From a virus, in the IMG/VR virus record IMGVR_UViG_3300035670_000279, positions 1-53,362 of that record: a stretch of DNA of 53,362 nucleotides, one strand, 5' to 3'. Within the stretch, counting starts at the first letter, position 1, and every line of letters starts with the position of its first letter. Shown one piece after another: positions 17,729 through 25,638 of the stretch. Under the pieces are notes generated by a model. It had not been told where the DNA came from, did not search any database, and worked only from the letters and a program-made list of their open reading frames with translations. The translations under genes and the position numbers were made by a program.

Positions 17729-18229
17729 ATGCTCCCGAGAGTATTGAAGGGCTGGGCGGTCTACATCGACGGCCGCGGCTACATTGGACGAGCCGAAACT
17801 GCTAAGCTGCCGGATCTCAACGTACAGACCGACGAATATCGCGGCTCCGGTATGGATGCCGCCGTCGATCTGGATATGGGCATGGAAAAGCTCGACGGCA
17901 CTTTCACCCTGGCGGATTACGACCCCGAGGTGATCAAGCTGTTCGGCCTGTTCTCGGCCAACACTCAGATCGTGCTGCGCGGCGCTATCCAGCGCCAGGG
18001 CGAGCAGGCGGTGCCGGTCGAGGTGCGCATGCAGGGCGGGGTTAAGAGCCTTGCCCGCGGTGACTGGCAGCAGGGCCAGCGCTCCTCGATCGATGTTGGC
18101 TACAACGCCAACCGCTATTCCGAGAAGATCGCCGGCGAAACCGTCGTCGATATCGACATCATCAACATGAAGCGCGTGATCGGCGGTGTGGACCAACTGC
18201 AGTCCATGCGCTCCGCTCTCGGCGCTTGA
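17729..18229 (+). CDS. FII: Tail tube protein, P2 FII family
   Basis: Inner tube subunit, 166 residues against 172 in P2 FII. Family features include LPRVLKGWAVYIDGRGYIGR at the start, LPDLNVQTDEYRGSGMDAAV, and the C-terminal INMKRVIGGVDQLQSMRSALG. GAGGTAAAAG lies upstream of ATG 17729. It begins a run of tail genes in strict P2 order (FII, E/E', T, U, X, D). Confidence 0.95.
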   Translation: MLPRVLKGWAVYIDGRGYIGRAETAKLPDLNVQTDEYRGSGMDAAVDLDMGMEKLDGTFTLADYDPEVIKLFGLFSANTQIVLRGAIQRQGEQAVPVEVRMQGGVKSLARGDWQQGQRSSIDVGYNANRYSEKIAGETVVDIDIINMKRVIGGVDQLQSMRSALGA

Positions 18230-18241
18230 TAGGAGAATACC

Positions 18242-18535
18242 GTGTCCGAAGCACTCAACCTGACCGTAAAACTGCTCAAGCCCGTCTCCCTGGACGGACA
18301 GGAGTTCGCCGAGCTGACCCTGCGCGAGCTGACCGTGGACGAGATCATCGCCCATGAGAAATCGCATGGCCCCAAAGTTCCCTCCGAGAACGACAAGCAT
18401 TTTTTCGCTCTGTCCTGCGGGGTGCCGCCGGAGCTGATAGGTAAGCTCGGCAGCCGCGACTGGCAGCGCCTCAAGCAGCGCCACTGGGACGCCTTGGGAA
18501 ACGTCGGGATGTCGGAGTCAGAACCTGCCGAATAA
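18242..18535 (+). CDS. E: Tail assembly chaperone, P2 gpE-like
   Basis: A 97-residue unshifted product (P2 gpE is 91). It has LTVKLLKPVSLDGQEFAELT, then LRELTVDEIIAHEKSHGP, typical of the family, and a conserved SRDWQRLKQRHWDALG near the end. GTG start with AGGAG upstream. Together with the frameshifted longer form it should chaperone the tape measure and tube before polymerisation. A slippery GGGAAAC heptamer lies ten codons before the stop. Confidence 0.9.
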   Translation: MSEALNLTVKLLKPVSLDGQEFAELTLRELTVDEIIAHEKSHGPKVPSENDKHFFALSCGVPPELIGKLGSRDWQRLKQRHWDALGNVGMSESEPAE

Positions 18536-18651
18536 TGGTGGATGCCCTGGTGGCCCTTGGGTACCCGCCGGACTGGCTCCTGCGCCAGACCTACTCCGAG
18601 CTGGTGGAGTGGTCCAAGGTTGCGATTGACCGCTCAACCAGCGAAAATTGA
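18242..18651 (+). CDS. Frameshifted tail chaperone E+E' (-1 shift at 18496-18502)
   Basis: The heptamer G GGA AAC (18496-18502) lies in the gene E frame exactly as X XXY YYZ. A -1 slip there joins 87 residues of E to 49 residues read from 18502 to the TGA at 18649-18651, with no stop between. The 136-residue fusion is close to the roughly 142 residues of P2 E+E'. The E' end (PPDWLLRQTYSELVEWSKVA) matches the small gpE' family. Lambda G-T uses a very similar GGGAAAG site. The shift itself is inferred from frame, motif and family. Confidence 0.85.
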
Positions 18652-18653
18652 AA

Positions 18654-18674
18654 GGGGCCGAGCGCCCCTTTTTT
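18654..18674 (+). terminator. Terminator or attenuator between E' and tape measure
   Basis: GGGGC-CGAGC-GCCCC hairpin followed by six T (18669-18674), between the E' stop and the tape measure gene. Inside the tail operon it must be partial or antiterminated; it would lower tape measure output relative to tube. Confidence 0.7.
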
Positions 18675-18689
18675 CATAGGTGATTGCCG

Positions 18690-20951
18690 ATGTCCGAAGC
18701 AAAATCACAAGTCCAGGTGTCGATCACTGCGCAGCTTGGGCAGCAATTTACTCAAGCATTCCAGTCAGCCGACAAGCGGATGCAGGCGCTGGGCAAGACC
18801 GCTACTGATCTCAACAAGAAGATCGGCGATGTTCAGGCTTACCGCCGCCAGCAAAATGCCCTGAAAGACTCCGCCAACCAGCTGACCCAGGCCAAGGCGA
18901 AGGTTGCCGCGCTGCGCAAGGAGATCTCCGCGTCGGAGGCCCCAACCCGCAAGCAGGCTTCTGCTCTGGCGGCTGCCGAAAGGCAGGCCACACGGGCTGC
19001 CTCTGCCTACCAGCAGGCCCGCACCAAGCTGGCGGACATGGGGCGCGAGCTGCAGCGCAACGGCGTCAACGTCGCCAACCTGTCGAAGGAATACAAAGGA
19101 CTCCAGACGCAGGTAACGAGAGCCAATGCCGCGCAGACCAAGGCAGAGACATCACTGCGGCGCCAGCAGGCGATCGTCCGGGGGATGGCTACCTCCTGGA
19201 GCGGGATCAGCAAGGCTGCCATCGGGGTGACCGCCGCGGGCGCTGTGCTGGCCCAGCCCACCAAGAAGGCGCTGTCCTACGAGGAGCAGCTGGCCTATGC
19301 CACCGACACGGCTGGCGCTGGCAAGAGCTCCAAGGACAAGGCGGCGCTGCAGAAGCAGCTCTCCGACGCAGTGGACAACGCCCGTCGCTACTCTGGCGGC
19401 TCCTCGCGCGAGGACGTGATGTCCGCGCTATCCACCATGATCGCCTCGGGCAAATTCTCCGATCAGGAGGCGATGTCCCTGCTGCCGATCGTGGCGCGCA
19501 CAGCCTTCGCTGGTAACGCCAACTCTGAGGACATCGCCAAGACGGCGATCGCCATGAAGTCGTTCGGGATCCGCGACCTTGGCGGCGAGTTCGACAAGAT
19601 GCTGCGCGCTGGCCAGCTCGGTAACTTCGAGCTCAAGGACATGGCGCGGTACCTACCCAACCAGCTCGCGATGGCCAGGGCTGCCGGTTACTCCGGCTCG
19701 CAGGGGATCACGGATCTCCTGGCGATGAACCAGGTGGCGATGCGCACCGCTGGCACCCAGGACGAGGCTGGCAACAACGTCGTTAACCTGCTGCAGAAGT
19801 TCTCATCCCGCGAGTTCTCCGACTCGATCGCCAAGAATATCTCCGTGCGCTACGGGGATCCGTCTACCCGGGACAAGAAGGGAAAGCGCAGCTTTGACTG
19901 GGCCGGTTACATGATGGCCCAGCGCGAGAAGGGGGTGGGGGCCATCGAAGCCTTTGCCACGCTGCTCGACCGCCAGATGGCCGGCAACAAGGACTATCAG
20001 AAGCTCCAGAAGCGGATCTCTGGGGCCTCCTCCAACGAGGAGCGGCAGCAGATGCTCTCCTCCATGGCGAACATCGCCGAGGGCAGCCAGATCGGCCAGA
20101 TCATCGCTGACCGTCAGGCGCTGATGGCAGCCTTGGCGTCGCTCTACGGCCGTAAGGAAATGGGGGATCTGAAAACCGGCATGGCTGGTGCTGGTGGCTC
20201 GGTCAACCAATCCTATGACTACCTGAGCCGCCAGAATTTCGCCCAGTCCAAGATCCTGGGCGGTAACGTCGATCGCGCCAACGAGCAGGCTTACAACTCG
20301 GTATCCGGTCCGCTGGGTACCGTAATCGAGAAGCTCAACGAGGCGGCGACCGAGTTCCCGAAATTGACCACTGCCGCCTACGGCGCGGCCGCTGCACTCT
20401 CTGCGGTGGCGGCTGCTGGGATCGGTATGGGGGCCTTCGACCTGCTCAAGAAACGCGGGGCAGGGGCCGCTGCTGGCACTGCTGCCGGTGCTGCTGCTGG
20501 GGCTGCTGTACGCGGCGGCGCCTGGCGGGCTGGGCTGGGCCGCCTGGGGATGTATGGCGCTGCGGCATGGGGTGGTTTGCAGGCTGCCGAGTGGGCTGGT
20601 CTGCCCAACGTCGACGAGGCGAAGGGCAAGGAGGCACTGGCCAAGGGCGACATGCTCGGGGCGTCCCTCTACCTGCCGGCAACCGACTTCCTCAAGGCTG
20701 CCTGGGACAAGCTGACCGAGAATAATGCGGAGGCTGAGAAAGCTGCGCAGTCTGCGGCGGAGGCCGCCAAGGCTGCCCAGAGCCGCCCCAACATCGCGTA
20801 CAGCCCGACGTACCAATTCACTTACCAGGGCGTTGGCGCGCCGAATGATGCGCTGGCGGCCCGTGCCGAGTTCGAGCGGATGATGCGAGAGGCCGACCTC
20901 AAGCGGAATGCCGACATGCGCTCGCTCATGACTGACCGTTTGGGGGATTGA
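18690..20951 (+). CDS. T: Tail tape measure protein, P2 gpT-like
   Basis: A 753-residue protein that sets tail length. The first 170 residues are coiled coil rich in Ala, Lys and Gln (TQAFQSADKRMQALGKTATD). A conserved tape-measure domain follows (YEEQLAYATDTAGAG; SREDVMSALSTMIASGKFSD). Hydrophobic Ala/Gly-rich segments occur near residues 565-620 (AAALSAVAAAGIGMGAFDLL). P2 gpT is 815 residues. ATG 18690 has AGGTGA at good spacing; the frame is also open to TTG 18684. The stop overlaps the next gene. Confidence 0.94.
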   Translation: MSEAKSQVQVSITAQLGQQFTQAFQSADKRMQALGKTATDLNKKIGDVQAYRRQQNALKDSANQLTQAKAKVAALRKEISASEAPTRKQASALAAAERQATRAASAYQQARTKLADMGRELQRNGVNVANLSKEYKGLQTQVTRANAAQTKAETSLRRQQAIVRGMATSWSGISKAAIGVTAAGAVLAQPTKKALSYEEQLAYATDTAGAGKSSKDKAALQKQLSDAVDNARRYSGGSSREDVMSALSTMIASGKFSDQEAMSLLPIVARTAFAGNANSEDIAKTAIAMKSFGIRDLGGEFDKMLRAGQLGNFELKDMARYLPNQLAMARAAGYSGSQGITDLLAMNQVAMRTAGTQDEAGNNVVNLLQKFSSREFSDSIAKNISVRYGDPSTRDKKGKRSFDWAGYMMAQREKGVGAIEAFATLLDRQMAGNKDYQKLQKRISGASSNEERQQMLSSMANIAEGSQIGQIIADRQALMAALASLYGRKEMGDLKTGMAGAGGSVNQSYDYLSRQNFAQSKILGGNVDRANEQAYNSVSGPLGTVIEKLNEAATEFPKLTTAAYGAAAALSAVAAAGIGMGAFDLLKKRGAGAAAGTAAGAAAGAAVRGGAWRAGLGRLGMYGAAAWGGLQAAEWAGLPNVDEAKGKEALAKGDMLGASLYLPATDFLKAAWDKLTENNAEAEKAAQSAAEAAKAAQSRPNIAYSPTYQFTYQGVGAPNDALAARAEFERMMREADLKRNADMRSLMTDRLGD

Positions 20952-21892
20952 TGGCTGGCTACATGGCAAAACTGGGGTCGTTCGTGTTCGGCCTCAACAC
21001 TGCTGGGTTCTCCCAGCTGGAGCGGCGCTCCTCCCACGACTGGGCGGAGCAAAAGCGGATCGGCCGCAAGCCGGCGATGCAAAGCGTGGGGCCTGGTGCT
21101 GACACCATTTCGCTGCAGGGGGTGATCTATCCGCACTTCCGCGGCGGCCTCGGCCAGGTCGGTGCGATGCGTGCTTTGCAAGGCAGCGGGGAACCGCTGG
21201 CACTGGTCTACGCCTTCGAGAGCTCTGGGCAGTTCTGCGGCCGTTGGTGCATCAAGGAGATCACCGAGGGGCGGACCGTCTTTTTCTCAAACGGCATGCC
21301 GCGCAAAATCGAGTTCTCCCTGGAGCTGGTGGAATACGGCGAGGACGACGACTACTCGCCGGGCGAAGGGCTGACCGACACAGTGGCATCGGTTGCCGGG
21401 GGCTCTGCCGGCGACGCCGGCGCTGTGCTGTCAGCCTCCAATGCTGCGGTTGGTCAGAGCGGCGCGATGTCTACTGCCGGCCGCCTTGGAGACACCATGG
21501 GGTCGATCTCCTCGACGATTGGCGGGGCCTATGATGCCTTTGCCTCGAGCGGCCCTGGGCAGATCCTGCGCACAACCGTAATGAACGGCAGCAACATCCT
21601 GGGGGTGGCCTCCAACCTCTCCAACTGGGCCACGGCGATCAAGGCCGCCAAGGGCAACCCGAGCGCCATGTTTGATGCCCTGCAGGGAGCAGCTGGTGCT
21701 GCTGGATCTGCCTCCAACATCCTCGGCGGCTTCGCTGGTGAGCTGGGGCTGAATCTTGGCTTGGTAAATGGTTCCTCTGGCTCCTCGCTATTCGCGAAGG
21801 AGCTTTCCACTTCCATCGGCGACATGCGCGAGCTGGCCACCTCCTGCGGTGACCTGCAGAGCGCCGCCGGCATCCTCTCGGGGAAACTCTGA
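20951..21892 (+). CDS. U: P2 gpU-like tail protein with long C-terminal extension
   Basis: The first 135 residues match gpU (YMAKLGSFVFGLNTAGFSQL; RKPAMQSVGPGADTISLQGV; MPRKIEFSLELVEYGEDD). P2 gpU is about 159 residues, but this protein has 313: the extra half is Ala/Gly/Ser-rich and helical (SVAGGSAGDAGAVLSASNAA), ending with MRELATSCGDLQSAAGILSG. Long gpU forms occur in several myoviruses. The role of the extension is unknown. It overlaps T by one base and X by one base. Confidence 0.88.
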   Translation: MAGYMAKLGSFVFGLNTAGFSQLERRSSHDWAEQKRIGRKPAMQSVGPGADTISLQGVIYPHFRGGLGQVGAMRALQGSGEPLALVYAFESSGQFCGRWCIKEITEGRTVFFSNGMPRKIEFSLELVEYGEDDDYSPGEGLTDTVASVAGGSAGDAGAVLSASNAAVGQSGAMSTAGRLGDTMGSISSTIGGAYDAFASSGPGQILRTTVMNGSNILGVASNLSNWATAIKAAKGNPSAMFDALQGAAGAAGSASNILGGFAGELGLNLGLVNGSSGSSLFAKELSTSIGDMRELATSCGDLQSAAGILSGKL

Positions 21893-22107
21893 TGGCTGAT
21901 ACCTACTACGTGACCAGCTCCGGCGACATGCTCGACGAGATCTGCCAGCGCTTCTACGGGCAGCAGTCCGGCGCCGTGGAGATTGTGCTGTCCTCCAACC
22001 CTGGCCTGGCGGATCTCGGCCCGGTGCTGCCGGTGAACGTGTCAATCGTGCTGCCGGAGATCTCCAAGCCTGCGAAGGAGGCCCAGCCGATCCGGCTGTG
22101 GGATTGA
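21892..22107 (+). CDS. X: P2 gpX-like tail protein (LysM-like)
   Basis: A 71-residue protein with the LysM-like gpX pattern: YYVTSSGDMLDEICQRFYGQ, then VEIVLSSNPGLADLGPVLPV and NVSIVLPEI. It is essential for tail completion in P2 and sits between U and D, as here. The TGATG overlap with U implies translational coupling. Confidence 0.92.
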   Translation: MADTYYVTSSGDMLDEICQRFYGQQSGAVEIVLSSNPGLADLGPVLPVNVSIVLPEISKPAKEAQPIRLWD

Positions 22108-22108
22108 T

Positions 22109-23089
22109 ATGCAAGTAGCTTTCAAAATCGAGGTGGATGGCAAGCAGGACATCACCAAGCTGATCGCTGACCGCTTGCTGTCCCTGGAGATAATCGACCG
22201 GGCCGGGGTGAAGTCTGACCGGTTGACGATCGAGATTGACGACCGGGACCAGCGCCTCGAGATCCCACGCACCGGCGCCAAGCTTGCCGTGTGGCTGGGT
22301 TATGTCGGGGAGGATCTGGTCAAGGTTGGACAGTTCGCCGTGGACGGGGTGGATCTCGCTGGGCCAACCCGCACCATGACGATCGGGGCCAACGCTGTCG
22401 ACATGAACGGCAGCATCAAGGCCCCGAAGGAGCGCAGCTTCGACGAGTACACCCTGGGCGATCTGGCGAGTGTGATCGCTGCCGACAACGGGCTCAAGCT
22501 CTCGATCTCCGACAAGCTGGGCAAGAAGAAGTTAGGCCACGTCGACCAGACCGAGAGCGACATGCAGCTGCTTACCCGCGAGGCCACCAAGTATGGGGCC
22601 ACGGTGAAGGTTGCGGATGGTCGTCTGGTGGTTGCTGACCGGGCCTCCGGCAAGGCCAACTCCGGCAAGGCTCTCCCGAAAATAGAGATCCGGTCATCGG
22701 ATTGTGCGTCCTGGTCCGCTTCGGTCATCGAGCGCACCAACTACAAGTCGGTGCGGGCCTACTACCAGGATCTGGACAAGGCCGAACGGGTAGGGGTCAC
22801 CGCCGGATCCGGCAAGCCTGAGCTGGTGCTCAAGAACTCTTATTCGTCGCCGGAGGAAGCGCAGGAGGCTGCCAACAACAAGCTGGCCTCGATCGGCCGT
22901 GGCCAGTCCACGGTGCAGGTTTCCGGCATGGTGGGTAATCCTTCCCTGGCGGCTGAGTGCATCGCGGACCTGATAGATTTCCGGGCCGGCGTTGACGGCG
23001 ATAACTGGGTGGTGAACCAAGTAACCCACCGGGTCAGCCGTAACGGCTACACTAACGACGTGGAGCTGGAGCAGAAGGACAAAAAATAA
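22109..23089 (+). CDS. D: Baseplate hub protein, P2 gpD-like
   Basis: A 326-residue hub protein (family often called late control protein D) that links tube to spike. It has VDGKQDITKLIADRLLSLEI near the N-terminus, DGVDLAGPTRTMTIGANAVD in the middle, and a C-terminal VTHRVSRNGYTNDVELEQ motif typical of gpD. It ends the tail operon. A candidate promoter and the lysis genes follow. Confidence 0.93.
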   Translation: MQVAFKIEVDGKQDITKLIADRLLSLEIIDRAGVKSDRLTIEIDDRDQRLEIPRTGAKLAVWLGYVGEDLVKVGQFAVDGVDLAGPTRTMTIGANAVDMNGSIKAPKERSFDEYTLGDLASVIAADNGLKLSISDKLGKKKLGHVDQTESDMQLLTREATKYGATVKVADGRLVVADRASGKANSGKALPKIEIRSSDCASWSASVIERTNYKSVRAYYQDLDKAERVGVTAGSGKPELVLKNSYSSPEEAQEAANNKLASIGRGQSTVQVSGMVGNPSLAAECIADLIDFRAGVDGDNWVVNQVTHRVSRNGYTNDVELEQKDKK

Positions 23090-23101
23090 CAGCTTACCCA
23101 T

Positions 23102-23130
23102 TTCTGGCGATAGCCGTATGGACGTATAAT
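23102..23130 (+). promoter_or_regulatory. Candidate promoter for the lysis genes
   Basis: A consensus TATAAT (23125-23130) lies 17 bp after TTCTGG (23102-23107). Just downstream, CTGTAA (23136-23141) and TTACAG (23156-23161) can form a weak hairpin followed by GCTTGTTTTTTTA, which might attenuate early transcription into the lysis genes. Confidence 0.45.
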
Positions 23131-23190
23131 GACCACTGTAAATTGTAAAAGAATATTACAGGCTTGTTTTTTTAGTACGGGGTATTGGGG

Positions 23191-23520
23191 ATGATTGATT
23201 TTGACCCGAGCAAGCTGTGGGCCTCTGTTGAGTTATGGGTTGCTGGTGCTGTCGGTGCTGCTGCGTCGCTCCGTTTTTCTGACGACATCAACACATTCGG
23301 CAAGCGCCTCACCGCCATCGCTTCTGGAGCTGCAGCAGCTCACTACCTGACCCCGATGGTAATGGAACACCTGGGCATCGCGTCGACGCGGGCTGGCGGT
23401 GTGGCGTTCCTGCTGGGGTTGTTTGGAATGTCCATCGCCGCTTCCATCATTCGCGCGATCAAGACTGCTGACTTGTGGGCTTTTGTTCGTAGTCGGTGGG
23501 GTGGCGGCAAGGAGGAATGA
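23191..23520 (+). CDS. Putative holin
   Basis: A 109-residue membrane protein directly ahead of the endolysin module. Three hydrophobic stretches are visible (about residues 10-27, 38-55 and 68-88), with a basic C-terminus (RSRWGGGKEE), as in class I-type holins. The GTAIASGAAAAHYLTP-like middle is common in phage holins of the HP1/phage 3 type. ATG 23191 with GGGG upstream was preferred to TTG 23185. Function rests on topology and position. Confidence 0.65.
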   Translation: MIDFDPSKLWASVELWVAGAVGAAASLRFSDDINTFGKRLTAIASGAAAAHYLTPMVMEHLGIASTRAGGVAFLLGLFGMSIAASIIRAIKTADLWAFVRSRWGGGKEE

Positions 23521-23521
23521 C

Positions 23522-23842
23522 ATGCTGCTGCACCTGAATATTTTTGCCTGTTCCATTATCGTCGCCTGGTCACTGTGGGCCACGTTGTCGCGACGTGTAG
23601 AGGTGGGGGCGTTCGGCAAAACTCTACTGTGCTATGCCTGCCTGTCTGCTTTTGCGGTGGCGCTTGGCCCTGAATACGGGTACCGAGCGCCGCATCCATC
23701 CGAAGTAAATCTCAACGTGGCCCTGGCTCTGCTGGGGCTGCGTCAAGTGTTTGTCAAATATTGGTGGAACCGGATCCGGGATCGCTTCTTCTGCAGCGAC
23801 TGCCCGCGCCGGCGTTCCACTGACACCAACGAGCTTTTGTAA
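23522..23842 (+). CDS. Second small membrane protein of the lysis module
   Basis: A 106-residue protein starting one base after the putative holin. Two or three hydrophobic segments are visible (IFACSIIVAWSLWATL; LLCYACLSAFAVALG; VALALLGLRQVFV), followed by a basic tail with two Cys (FFCSDCPRRR). It may be an antiholin or second holin, or a minor lysis regulator; nothing decides between them. AAGGAGGAA upstream gives a good ribosome-binding site. Confidence 0.6.
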   Translation: MLLHLNIFACSIIVAWSLWATLSRRVEVGAFGKTLLCYACLSAFAVALGPEYGYRAPHPSEVNLNVALALLGLRQVFVKYWWNRIRDRFFCSDCPRRRSTDTNELL

Positions 23843-23851
23843 GGGGGTTCT

Positions 23852-24325
23852 ATGAAGTGGATTGACGAGGCCCGCAAATTCATCGGGCTGACCGAGATCA
23901 AGGGGCCGAAGCATAACCCGGAAATCGTGCGCTTCTGGCAGGACATCAAGCGCAGCGGGATCAAGGACGACGAAACCCCGTGGTGTGCGGCGTTCGTCGG
24001 CGCCATGCTCGAGCGTGTCGGGATCCGCTCCTCGCGTTTCGAGGGGGCCAAGTCCTATCTGGAGTGGGGCGACAAGCTGGATCGGCCGGTGCTCGGCTGC
24101 GTCGTGGTGTTCTCCCGCGAGGGCGGCGGACACGTCGGTTTTGTGGTGGGCCAGGACAAGGCCGGCAACATCCTGGTGCTGGGTGGCAATCAGTCAGACG
24201 CTGTGAACGTGAAGGGCTTCCCGCTCTCCCGCGTTACCGGGTACCGCTGGCCGACTGGTGAGCCTCTGCCTCGCGGTGATCTGCCGGTGCTGGCCGCTGC
24301 CGACATCTCGAGGAACGAGGCGTGA
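23852..24325 (+). CDS. Endolysin, CHAP/NlpC-type cysteine peptidase
   Basis: A 157-residue peptidoglycan hydrolase of the phage cysteine-peptidase type (TIGR02594-like). Cys45 in TPWCAAFVGAML is the likely nucleophile and His94 in GGGHVGFVVG the general base; the GNILVLGGNQSDAVNV segment is characteristic. There is no signal peptide, so release should depend on the holin. AAGGGGG precedes ATG 23852. The stop overlaps the Rz start (GTGA). Confidence 0.88.
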   Translation: MKWIDEARKFIGLTEIKGPKHNPEIVRFWQDIKRSGIKDDETPWCAAFVGAMLERVGIRSSRFEGAKSYLEWGDKLDRPVLGCVVVFSREGGGHVGFVVGQDKAGNILVLGGNQSDAVNVKGFPLSRVTGYRWPTGEPLPRGDLPVLAAADISRNEA

Positions 24326-24861
24326 TCCCCGTCCCTTCCGACGCCCTGCGGACATGGCTGCCACGCCTGCTGCTGGTGGCCGGAGTCGTGCTGCTGGGCT
24401 GGTGGCTTCACCACTCCATCGACGCTGCAGGTTATGCTCGCGCCGATCTGGAATGGCAGGCCAAGTGGAACAAGCAGGCCGAGGCTCTGGCCAAAGCCAA
24501 GGCCGATGCCGTGGTGCTGGCGCGCGAGGAAGAACAGCGCCGCCAGTCCGAGATCGACAAGGTGAGACAAGATGCTGAAAAACAGATCGCCATGGCTGAG
24601 TCTGATGCTGCTGCTGCCAGTGCTGCTGCTGACAGCCTGCACGAACAGGCCCGCCGACTGGCAGCCAGAGCAAATCAATGCGCCGGCAATCCCGCAGCTT
24701 CCCAGCCAGGCCAGGCAACTGCCCAGCCCGGCGTGGTGCTCGCCGACGTGCTCCGCCGGGCTGACGAAAGAGCGGGCCAGCTGGCAGCAGCTTATGACCG
24801 ATCCCGTGCCGCAGGGTTAGCCTGCGAGCGCGCCTATGACTCCCTGCTCAGTGAGAGATAA
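24322..24861 (+). CDS. Inner-membrane spanin, Rz-like
   Basis: A 179-residue protein with one N-terminal membrane anchor (LPRLLLVAGVVLLGWWL, about residues 13-29), then a long periplasmic Ala/Glu/Lys coiled coil (residues about 40-120). With its partner it would fuse inner and outer membranes at lysis. GTG start overlapping the endolysin stop. The partner gene lies wholly inside it in the +1 frame. Confidence 0.85.
   Translation: MIPVPSDALRTWLPRLLLVAGVVLLGWWLHHSIDAAGYARADLEWQAKWNKQAEALAKAKADAVVLAREEEQRRQSEIDKVRQDAEKQIAMAESDAAAASAAADSLHEQARRLAARANQCAGNPAASQPGQATAQPGVVLADVLRRADERAGQLAAAYDRSRAAGLACERAYDSLLSER
24572..24820 (+). CDS. Outer-membrane spanin lipoprotein, Rz1-like, nested in Rz
   Basis: An 82-residue lipoprotein in the +1 frame of Rz. 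The signal peptide SLMLLLPVLLLTAC ends in a lipobox (LTAC), so the mature protein starts at Cys23. The mature part is Pro-rich (NRPADWQPEQINAPAIPQLP), as in Rz1. Complete embedding, as in lambda, makes the call secure even though the mature chain is longer than lambda's. Confidence 0.85.
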   Translation: MLKNRSPWLSLMLLLPVLLLTACTNRPADWQPEQINAPAIPQLPSQARQLPSPAWCSPTCSAGLTKERASWQQLMTDPVPQG

Positions 24862-24881
24862 CAACTACGCTCCCTGCGATT

Positions 24882-24908
24882 GCCCGGCCCCGTTGCCGGG
24901 CTTTTTTT
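24882..24908 (+). terminator. Terminator of the lysis operon
   Basis: GCCCGGC-CCCGTT-GCCGGGC, a 7-bp perfect stem, followed by seven T (24902-24908). It ends late transcription before the accessory operon. Confidence 0.9.
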
Positions 24909-24920
24909 ATGCCTAAAGTA

Positions 24921-24950
24921 TTTGCAATGTAAATAGATGGGCGCTATATT
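24921..24950 (+). promoter_or_regulatory. Sigma70 promoter with overlapping operator
   Basis: TTGCAA (24922-24927), 17 bp, TATATT (24945-24950). The operator-like palindrome TTTGC-AAT-GTAAA (24921-24933) covers the -35. It has the same layout as the other early promoters in this genome and drives the 25006-26140 operon. Confidence 0.75.
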
Positions 24951-25005
24951 TGAGTTGTTCCAAGCAGGCAGCAGTTTTCAGCATCGATTATTAGGAGTTC
25001 ACTAC

Positions 25006-25638
25006 ATGAATGACCAACAACACACACCGGGGCCTTGGGTAGTGGGCACGGTCTCTGAGGGAGTTTTTGTGTCTGGGGCGGACCGCAGTGTCATCGCCAA
25101 AATGTTGCCTGATGGGCCAAACAAAGAGGCTGACGCCCGCCGCATTGTGGCATGCGTGAATGCACTGCAAGGAGTGCCGACAGAAGAACTTGAAGAGGCC
25201 GCATCTTTTGGCATCAAGGATGTCCGTGTCGGCAACCTGTTTAGCGCCAGCATGGAGCTACAGCGCCAGCTTTCCGATATGACCAATCAGCGTGACCAAG
25301 CCCGCACCGACGCCGCAACCTGGGAAGCTCGCGCCGTCAAAGAGGCCAGCAGAGCCCACGACCTAGAGCAGCGGTGTGACGAACTGAATGAACACTTCTC
25401 CAAAGCCAATGAATGGGCCAAGGGTGAACACGCTCGCATCTGCGCCGCAGAAGACCGCCAGAGAGCCGCCGAACAACAGCGCGACGAGCTGCTGGCGGCG
25501 CTGGAGGGAGTAGTTGATTTTCTCACCTACGTTAATGGCGACCAGAGACTTGTGGGAATACGCGAGGGCAGCGACATCAGTGAGGAGATGGCACCGTTCC
25601 TCGCCGCCATCGCCAAGGCCAAAGGGGAGGCTGTATGA
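25006..25638 (+). CDS. Ead/Ea22-like accessory protein
   Basis: A 210-residue protein of the phage accessory type. The first 70 residues have TPGPWVVGTVSEGVFVSGAD and KEADARRIVACVNALQGVPT, the recurring module of Ea22-like proteins. A coiled coil follows (residues about 80-165, EARAVKEASRAHDLEQRCDE). Function is unknown; these genes are swapped between phages as modules. ATG 25006 has TAGGAG at good spacing; the upstream open frame has no such signal. First gene of a three-gene operon under an operator-controlled promoter. Confidence 0.7.
   Translation: MNDQQHTPGPWVVGTVSEGVFVSGADRSVIAKMLPDGPNKEADARRIVACVNALQGVPTEELEEAASFGIKDVRVGNLFSASMELQRQLSDMTNQRDQARTDAATWEARAVKEASRAHDLEQRCDELNEHFSKANEWAKGEHARICAAEDRQRAAEQQRDELLAALEGVVDFLTYVNGDQRLVGIREGSDISEEMAPFLAAIAKAKGEAV

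Noticed and set aside
18400-18406. A second slippery heptamer, T TTT TTC, in the gene E frame
   Set aside because: It is in the right phase, but a -1 slip there meets TAA at 18442-18444 after twelve codons and cannot reach E'.
23136-23161. GTAAATTGTAAA and TTACAG near the lysis promoter as operator copies
   Set aside because: The half-sites are in direct rather than inverted order and the spacing differs.
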